From: Clarireedia homoeocarpa
Lineage: Eukaryota; Ascomycota; Leotiomycetes; Helotiales; Rutstroemiaceae
Direction of reading: 5' to 3'
Assembly (NCBI GenBank): GCA_001465935.1
Contig: LNKV01000060.1
Location: forward strand, 1-64,000
Length of the DNA stretch: 64,000 bases
The position numbers were made by a program, and so were the translations under genes. The notes beneath the pieces are model-generated. The model had not been told where the DNA came from. It searched no databases and worked only from the letters and a program-made list of their open reading frames with translations. Positions 57,128 through 64,000 of this stretch are shown one piece after another. Position 1 is the stretch's first letter, and every line of letters begins with the position of its first letter.

Positions 57128-58650
57128 ATGGCCGCCGCAATTTCCCCTCCCCAGCAAGAGCAAATGCAAACCCTCATCAAACAAAACGCCAAACGAACCC
57201 GCTCCCTCTTCGCAGAAACCGCTTCCATCCCAGATCCCCAATCCACCGAGCCCGCAGAACGACTCTCCCTCGTCGGCCGCGTGCACGCCGAATACGACCA
57301 TGTGCGCGAGCTTCCCCCAGTCCTCGCAGCGAAACAAGCCGCCGCCGCAGGAAACAGGCGCAAGAAAGCTAAAGTGCAGCCCTCTGCCGACGACAGCGCA
57401 GCTGATGCCCGCACCGTGAAAATGATCGAAGGCATACCATCTCGGACGGAGAACACACCAGGAGGAGGCCCAGGATCTGCTAGCACCAGTCTTATAATCC
57501 GGGGCAAAGACGCACCACCCAATGCCAACGGGCCAACCGTGCAATCGAATCTCCCCTCGAGTTCACTCGTCCGCAAACAGAATTTCGTTCAGCCCAAACC
57601 AGAATGGCATGCACCGTGGAAACTGATGCGCGTGATATCCGGACATCTAGGCTGGGTGCGCGCACTCGCCGTTGAGCCCGAGAACCGGTGGTTTGCGTCT
57701 GGAGCTGGAGACCGGACGATCAAGATCTGGGATCTTGCGACGGGCGGACTGAAACTGACTTTGACGGGTCATATTTCTACGGTTCGGGGATTGGCTGTGA
57801 GTCCAAGGCATCCGTATTTGTTTAGTTGTGGAGAAGATAAGATGGTTAAGTGCTGGGATCTGGAGACGAATAAGGTGATTCGTCATTACCATGGACATTT
57901 GAGCGGAGTGTATACACTTAGTCTACACCCCACACTCGATGTGCTGGTGACGGGTGGAAGAGATGGTGTCGCCAGGGTATGGGACATGCGGACCCGGAGT
58001 AACATCCACGTATTAAGCGGCCACAAGGGAACCGTCAGCGACCTCAAATGTCAAGAAGTCGACCCGCAAGTAATAACCAGCTCACTGGACTCCACTGTCC
58101 GACTATGGGATCTCGCCGCAGGAAAAAGCATGGGAGTTCTCACGCACCACAAAAAAGGCGTGCGAGCACTCACCGTGCATCCGAAAGAATTTACTTTCGC
58201 CAGCGGTAGCGCCGGCAGCATCAAGCAGTGGAAATGCCCCGAGGGAGCATTCATGCAGAATTTCGACGGCCACAACGCCATTGTGAATACGCTGAGCGTG
58301 AACGAGGATAATGTGTTGTTTTCGGGCGGCGATAATGGATCGATGTCATTTTGGGACTGGAAGACGGGTTATCGATACCAGGCGCTGGATACGACGGCGC
58401 AGCCGGGGTCGCTGGATGCGGAGTCGGGTATTTTTACGTCGTTGTTTGATCGCACGGGTTTGCGGTTGATTACGGGGGAGGCGGATAAGACGAGTATGTT
58501 TCTCTTCCTTCCTTTCCATTTCCTTGTATTATGCGCGGTAGTGCTAATATGATGATTCTTATAGTCAAAGTATGGAAGCAAGACGAGCTCGCAACACCTG
58601 AGACGCACCCTCTTGAATGGAAGCCTACGCTGGGGCGACACAAGTTTTAG
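57128..58650 (+). CDS. prp46: Spliceosome WD40 protein Prp46 (PRL1/PLRG1)
   Basis: Two exons (57128-58493, 58565-58650; donor GTATGT, acceptor ATAG) give about 483 residues from MAAAISPPQQ. The N-terminal 160 residues are disordered. They are followed by KPEWHAPWKLMRVISGHLGW, the hallmark entry into the propeller of PRL1 proteins. Seven WD40 repeats follow: GHLGWVRAL...KIWDL, GHISTVRGL...KCWDL, GHLSGVYTL...RVWDM, GHKGTVSDL...RLWDL, HHKKGVRAL...KQWKC, GHNAIVNTL...SFWDW and the last, which ends KVWKQDE in exon 2. Prp46 belongs to the Prp19-associated complex and works in spliceosome activation in the nucleus. The match is strong and complete. Confidence 0.93.
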
Positions 58651-58958
58651 ATTTTATTTCGATTGATACCTCTGCGGCGATTGTATACTACAAATTGTGA
58701 AAGGAAAAAAACGATAGGCATGGATGGTAAAGGGCATCATGATGGCATCGGGAAGGCGAACTGGCGTTCTACAGATATGAAATAATAGCAAACGGCAAAC
58801 CTTGGAGCCTTGAATATTATCATTTACGATTTGATGTTGTATTAATACCTGTCCATCAACCTACTGCAGCTATGCTTTACGTTCTATTATAGGGAATCTG
58901 TGTATCTATACAAAGTATCATGTTCACATCCTCATCTTAATCTATATCCATCCATCCA
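58651..58958. other. Convergent intergenic spacer
   Basis: About 300 AT-rich bases between the ends of prp46 and orc1. It holds 3' flanks only. Confidence 0.5.
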
Positions 58959-61443
58959 TCAATTAAGCGTAAACCCCAACCCCTTTATCTCCGGATCATG
59001 CTGAAAAGCCACCTTGACATCCTCCTCCCCAATGCTCAACCTAACCTTCCCCATCCTCTCTGCCTTCCTCAGCTCCACCCCTATAACCCCCGCCTCCGTG
59101 AGCTCCATCGCCGCCTCCCCTATCCCCGCAACTCTTGCTCCTTTCCCAAGCCCACCACTTTTCGTATTCGCATTCCCATTTCCCACAAGCAAGAACCCAA
59201 CCACCAACCCGGACGTATCCAACTTCGCCATCCTCTTCGCCTCATCCAACACCTCTCCCAAAAAACACTCTCCCGTGCCCGACCTCCTCAACCTCAACAC
59301 CAGTGCCGCAAGGAAGAGTTTCGTCACCAGCGGCAGCGCACGCAGATAATGTTGCAGCGGGCTGGTCGTTGCTTCATTGATCGCTTTTTTGATCGTGGCG
59401 ATCGTTACGATACCTTTCCCCCGTTTCTCTTCGCGGCCAGGGGTTTTGGATGGCGTGTTAGGGATAGAAAGGGCTTCGGCTTCGGCTTCGGCGAGTTCGA
59501 CTGCGCGGCGGCAGATGTCGAGGGCACGGCGGGCGTCGCCGGATACGGAGGCGACTTTACGAGAGGCGAATTGGATGGCGTCAGGATGGATGAGATGAGG
59601 GGGAACGTCGGTGAGGCGAGAGGTTATGATTGTTTGGAGTTGGTCGTGGGTGTAGCCGGGGAAAGTGATGCGGGTCAAACCTGTGTTTGTGGGTTAGTGA
59701 GTTGACTTTGATGACAAAGAAGTATAGAATAATGAACAGGCTGCATAACATACCGAGACGAGAAGAGATTTTGTTGGAGAGCGTACGCTCGGGTAAATCC
59801 ATAGTATTTGCTACCGCGAGGACGATAAGTTTGGAGTGGCGCAGACCAGGCCAGTTAAAGAAATTATACATAACACTTTGATTCTTAGTGACAAGTTGGT
59901 CCAGCTCGTCCATCAAGACCACACATGGCTCTCTTCTAGGAGATGGCGTGTTGAATTCTCTTTCCAGTAGATCCAATGCATGACTTGGACTTACACGATC
60001 CCCTCTCAGAGCTTCCCAAAGGAGCGAGTACGATTGGTGAGGATCCGTTACTTTCATGCCATTAATTTCGACGAATATGAAGGGATCTAATTCATCTGCG
60101 AGGACAGAAGCGTTGAGTTGGGCAACCACTTCTCGAACAGTTGCAGTTTTTCCAGTTCCAGGTGTACCTGATATGTAGATACAAGAGCCAGTACCTTCTG
60201 TAATAGCGGCTGCTAGATGTGTGTAAACGGAAGAGAATTCTTCTTCTCGGCAAGGAAGAGTATCGGGAACGGAAGAAACATGGAGACGGGAGCGTGCAGT
60301 CTGGAAAGGGGAGGCATTCGCGGAGGAGTCGAGAAAGCGGGTTCCTAGAGGGGTGAATTCAAGGGGTTTTTTGACTACTATTCTTCAGAGAATGTTAACA
60401 GGAGCCCCCTCACCATAAGAAATGCTTCTAGAAAACGTACCTTTTGTGGCTTGGCGTAAGCAGCTTTGAAGGAGTGCGAGGCTTCCGGGGAGTTGTAGCA
60501 TTGCTTGTCTTTTGCTTTTTCCGTGGTGTCTTCAGTATTTCTTCATCAACTTCTGAGAGCTCACTCTCCGAATCTGGGTCCACGTCTTCATCTCCACCCT
60601 TTTTACGAGGCAGCACATTTGTTCTTCTCTTGCTGGACGGAATGCAATCCTCAATCCTCTTGATCAACTTCGAAACATCTTCCTCCGTCTTATGGTATTC
60701 ATCTTCCCAAATGAACTCGTCTGTATATGTAACTGATTTCAAGTGTAGTCCTCTCCGGCAGATGAAGGTCTTCCCATATTCTTTCCGCTTTCTTGGAATC
60801 TTCCCTGTAGGAAACTTGCTTTTGAAGGCCGCTTCGGACATTATGGTTGCTATACCATTGATCGAATTCACCGGAATATAGTCGATATCCGAAGTTATAT
60901 AAAGTTCATTCTGCAAATGTCAGAAATATTACAACCGCATAGTCAGGAAGAGTAGCATACTTCGAGGAAGTCGGAGCGTTTTCTAGGCTTGCTGTGAATA
61001 TCCTTCTCACTGGTAAACCACCAGACTTGAGCTTTCATAATGTCGCCCTCCTCATAATCCTCATCTTCCCGAAAGCCCCAGATGACGCCGACCCAATCTG
61101 TGTTGGAAGTACCATTGTTTATTAAAACGCAATCCGCGATCTTACAAGTGAATCTCCCATGTCTTACTCCAATGATTCTCTTGGTTGCAGGCGCATTGGT
61201 ATGCCGTCGTTTCCGAGTGCTTGCAATGCCGCCATCCTCTTTCGTTTCTACCTGCGATTGCGCGGCGGCATCCGCCGGTGTGCTCTCTTCATATATCCAG
61301 TCCCAATCGTCATTATCATCTGATACCTCGTCCGCGTCGGATTCGTCTCTCACGGCGCGTCCTCCGGCGAGAAGTTTCCTGGCATTTTCTGCCCTTCGTA
61401 ATCGCGCTTTGTGGTTTGGGGGTAGAATTGGCTCGGAAGGCAT
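58959..61443 (-). CDS. orc1: Origin recognition complex subunit 1 (ORC1)
   Basis: The first exon starts at MPSEPILPPNH (61443). A BAH-type domain follows in exons 1-2 (GRFTCKIADCVLIN, GDIMKAQVWWFTSEKD, ELYITSDIDYIPV, GKTFICRRG). An acidic/basic linker (SELSEVDEEILKTPRKK) leads to the AAA+ ATPase. Walker A is YISGTPGTGKTATVRE, Walker B is CVVLMDELDQL, sensor 1 is LAVANTMDLPE and box VII-like is SSRLGLTRITFPGYT (split by an intron near 59690-59755). The winged-helix C-terminal part (IKKAINEATTSPLQHYL) ends at 58959. At least three introns are required. ORC1 binds and hydrolyses ATP to load MCM helicases at origins. BAH plus AAA+ distinguishes it from Cdc6. It is convergent to prp46. Confidence 0.92.
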
Positions 61444-63172
61444 GTCAAAAATCGGTGTTTGTTGTCGGTCCCGAGGATGTTTTGGCTTGGCTTGTAGAAC
61501 TAGTAACTTTTATTTGATGTCGAGCTTCTGCAAGGGTCGGATCCGGAATCTAGTTAGCGAAATCCGGGGAAGCGGGTCTCTAGCATCCTAGTTGGTGGTG
61601 TTTCAGGGGGTTCTGGCTTCGTATGTTACCCAACCTGCTTCGTACAGCAAGCCTTCTTTTCGAATTCACGGTTACTGCTTGGTTTCTCAATCCTGCTTTT
61701 ACAACATGTCTTGTCTAGTCATACGCACGTCGTGCAGTCTGGCACTATCTTGCATACTGAGTGTAGCAACCTACATTCGCTCACGTGTCTAGGTATGTTT
61801 GCACCCGCCGAATGTTTTCTTTGCCTAAATGTAGTTGCAAGATCGAGTGAATGTCCTTATTCGGGCAAATGGAACCCATTTTCATAGTGTAGGTAGGTTC
61901 AATCAAGTGATTTCACCTCGCAGCAGTAGCAACTATTCACTGATACTTCTGTAGGATATGATGGCTCACAATATGATTGATAGGCTCAAGCTCGGCATTT
62001 AGTTGATCCGTAACAGCTAGGCAGTTACTAGTTCGTCCCAGTAACCCTCACCTAGATCCAGTACTTGGTATTCTTAAATCATGTCTGGTTGCTTTCCTAC
62101 TTCACCATCCATGGTCTAGCTCTACTCTTCAAGTCTTGAGAATTCTTTCGAAGAATCTTTCACCACATTTCGACTTTTATGCTCCTCCGTTTGGATGACA
62201 ACAAGATCAATGTCGCCTGGACTTTCGATATCGAAACTCCCTTAGGAGCTCTACAGGAGCTGTGTCTTCTTCAGCTACTACTGAAGCTTCTGGCCCTTCT
62301 GAGCTCCTCTGGCCCTGGCTGGCATCGTTTGGTAGGTAAGGAAGACTCACCACATACAGAACTGCGATCTAGAACTGCGATCTAGAACCGCAGTGTCAAG
62401 AAGAACAGTACTGGTGTTGAATGTCCTTAATTGGATGTTACTTTGCATTCATCAGTTCAGGAGCAGCTAGTTTTCTCTAGGCGCTTCAATGCTGCGTCCA
62501 CAATCTGCGGTGAATAACCGTCGCCGGGTGCTCACTTATCCACGTCTTCTCCACTGCATAATGTGGCACAATGCTTCTTATTCATTTCAGCAACTGTCTC
62601 ATTTCTAGCATGGCTCTTTCCCCTGAAATTGATTCATTTCTAACGGACAGCTAACCGCCTAACAGGATTTATCATTTTAGAAGGCTACATTACTTGGAAT
62701 TCGAAAAGATTGTGGTAGTGGTAAGAGCATCCATTTCACTCCTGCTCTTTCATAGCGCAGTCTTCTCGTAGCGATTTGTATTTCATTCACTCAGCCATAC
62801 TAAGTACTACTGACCAAAAGAAAGAGGTACCTAGTGGTTTGCTCGATCCTCGCTACGGCTCAAGTTCCGATATCCGGGTTCATTTAAGGAAGGAAGGATG
62901 AGAGTACCTGCCTCCTCCATTTTAGTCGCGTACGATATCTACCGGTTTTCTTCACCTCTGAAAGTGGTAGAAAAACAACAACAACCACAACAACACGCTG
63001 TTCTCTTTCCAAAAGCTTGTATCTGCAAAGTCTTTGTGCCCTTCGCTCTAGAATTACATTCTATTTCTCTCCTTTCTGGTCTTTGAGGCAAAGCTGAAGC
63101 GATCTTAATACCATAAACCCTAATTGCTTGGAATTTTCTTACAGGATAGAAATTTCAGACCAGACCAAGATA
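61444..63172. other. Gene-poor 1.7-kb region
   Basis: AT-rich DNA without a supported gene. A short direct repeat, AACTGCGATCTAG, lies near 62365-62390. The first few hundred bases hold the orc1 promoter and the last few hundred (C/T-rich) the promoter of the RGG-rich gene. Frames at 61592-61792 and 62179-62385 look spurious. Confidence 0.45.
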
Positions 63173-64000
63173 ATGGAAGTGGCAACGTATGTTATCTCAG
63201 AACACTGTCACTCCAATTAAAGGTGAATGGATTTGCTAATTTCTGATAGTTTCGAGTCGGAGAAGGCTGCGCAATGGGATCAAGAGTCGGTTGCAGAAGG
63301 GGAGACCTCTGCCCTCGCAGGGACAGCCGGGGTTCAATCCCCTGGCAACCCGCAGGGTATGTCAAACCCTGCATCGAATTATTGGAGTCGCAACCGTGGT
63401 CGTGGTCGTGGTCGTGGCCGTGGTAGCGATCAACGAGGGGGTGGCATTCCCAGAGGTAAGATGAAGTAAAGTAAGCCTTTGTGTTATATTGATGAATCTG
63501 ACATTAAATTTTTAGGATTAGCCAACGCCGATTTCAATCGTGGCGGAAGCCATCCCACAAGTATTAGAGGCGGTGGAAGCGGTATGTGAGATCATCTTCG
63601 AATATAGTCCCAATATTGACCAGCAATAGGCCGAGCGACCAGCAGTACACCTCAGGAAGGACGTCTTCGTGATAAGAAAACAGGAATTGACAGGCCTGGA
63701 CGTTCTTCAGCAAGTCAGGGAATAACAGTGAAGACAGTTGCATGGGCAAAACCACCACCGTTGGTGACTGTGGCTCAAAAAGAACGATCAGAAGAGGAGG
63801 CAGCACGAATTGCTGCGATGAAGCAGTATCTCAGACCACCCAAGGCTGATGAGCGGTTCACGGCTATAGTGAGTGGTTTTAGTTTTAATTTGAAGTGAAG
63901 ACATCAACTAAGGCGTTATCTGCAGGGTATTTACCAGTGGCCGTTGAAAGCCACTGAACCTTCAAAACTGCTTGGAGATCAACTCAAGGATCTTAACAGA
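63173..64000 (+). CDS. RGG-rich protein, 3' end outside the window (partial)
   Basis: Five exons are inferred: 63173-63186 (MEVAT), 63250-63455, 63516-63581, 63630-63868 and 63926 onward. Donors are GTATGT, GTAAGA, GTATGT and GTGAGT. All joins keep frame. The N-terminal 60 residues are acidic with ESEKAAQWDQESVAE. Then comes an Arg-Gly block (NRGRGRGRGRGSDQRGGG), a typical RGG/RNA-binding low-complexity region. SHPTSIRGGGS and a linker follow, ending in EEEAARIAAMKQYLRPPK and IYQWPLKATEP. The frame is open to the window's last base. RGG boxes bind RNA and are arginine-methylated; what the folded C-terminal part does cannot be seen. Confidence 0.65.

Noticed and set aside
1..64000. CRISPR arrays, rRNA or tRNA genes
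   Set aside because: No regularly spaced repeats with unique spacers, no rRNA blocks, and no convincing tRNA A/B box pair were seen. CRISPR would not be expected in a fungal nuclear genome.

Overview
The window is nuclear DNA from a filamentous ascomycete. Genes carry short introns (about 50-110 bases) with GTATGT/GTAAGT-type donors and CTAAC/CTGAC-like branch points. Products are typical of Pezizomycotina: a Zn2Cys6 regulator, a LaeA-like methyltransferase relic and a fungal rvt-type reverse-transcriptase gene. Leotiomycetes is my best guess, but the sequence does not prove it.

Layout. 1-4.8 kb: low-complexity DNA, then a decayed minus-strand gene for a fused alpha/beta succinyl-CoA ligase. 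4.8-16 kb: a coiled-coil-tailed unknown protein, SUMO, Cmc4, a small hypothetical gene, nucleoporin Nup84 and a long AT-hook protein. 18-31 kb: an unknown minus-strand gene, a SNF2/RING helicase of the Uls1/Rad5 type, a two-RRM RNA-binding protein and a Zn2Cys6 regulator. 31-41 kb: a GPI-type aspartic protease, two unknown membrane proteins, succinate-semialdehyde dehydrogenase and a short-chain dehydrogenase. The last two are divergent and their shared promoter is rich in repeats. 41-51 kb: a gene-poor stretch, a DUF3445 haem-protein homologue, a non-mobile reverse-transcriptase-related (rvt) gene and a cupin gene. 51-57 kb: a 664-bp inverted-repeat element, a secreted orphan protein, a methyltransferase pseudogene and the proteasome chaperone Nas6 (gankyrin). 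57-64 kb: the splicing factor Prp46, ORC1 convergent to it, a 1.7 kb gap, and the 5' end of an RGG-rich gene running off the window.

Most genes are unrelated housekeeping genes rather than a pathway cluster. Two loose functional links are visible. SUMO (6.3 kb) and the SNF2/RING protein (20-24 kb) may act together, because the latter has a SUMO-interacting-type motif. The dehydrogenase at 37-39 kb has a duplicated promoter box with GATA and CGG/CCG half-sites, as expected for nitrogen/GABA control.

The most unusual items are the rvt gene, the succinyl-CoA ligase relic, the inverted-repeat element and the repeat structures between 39.2 and 39.9 kb. Exon borders were read by eye from splice signals and reading frame. 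Borders may be off by a base or so, and 5' ends are less certain where stated.
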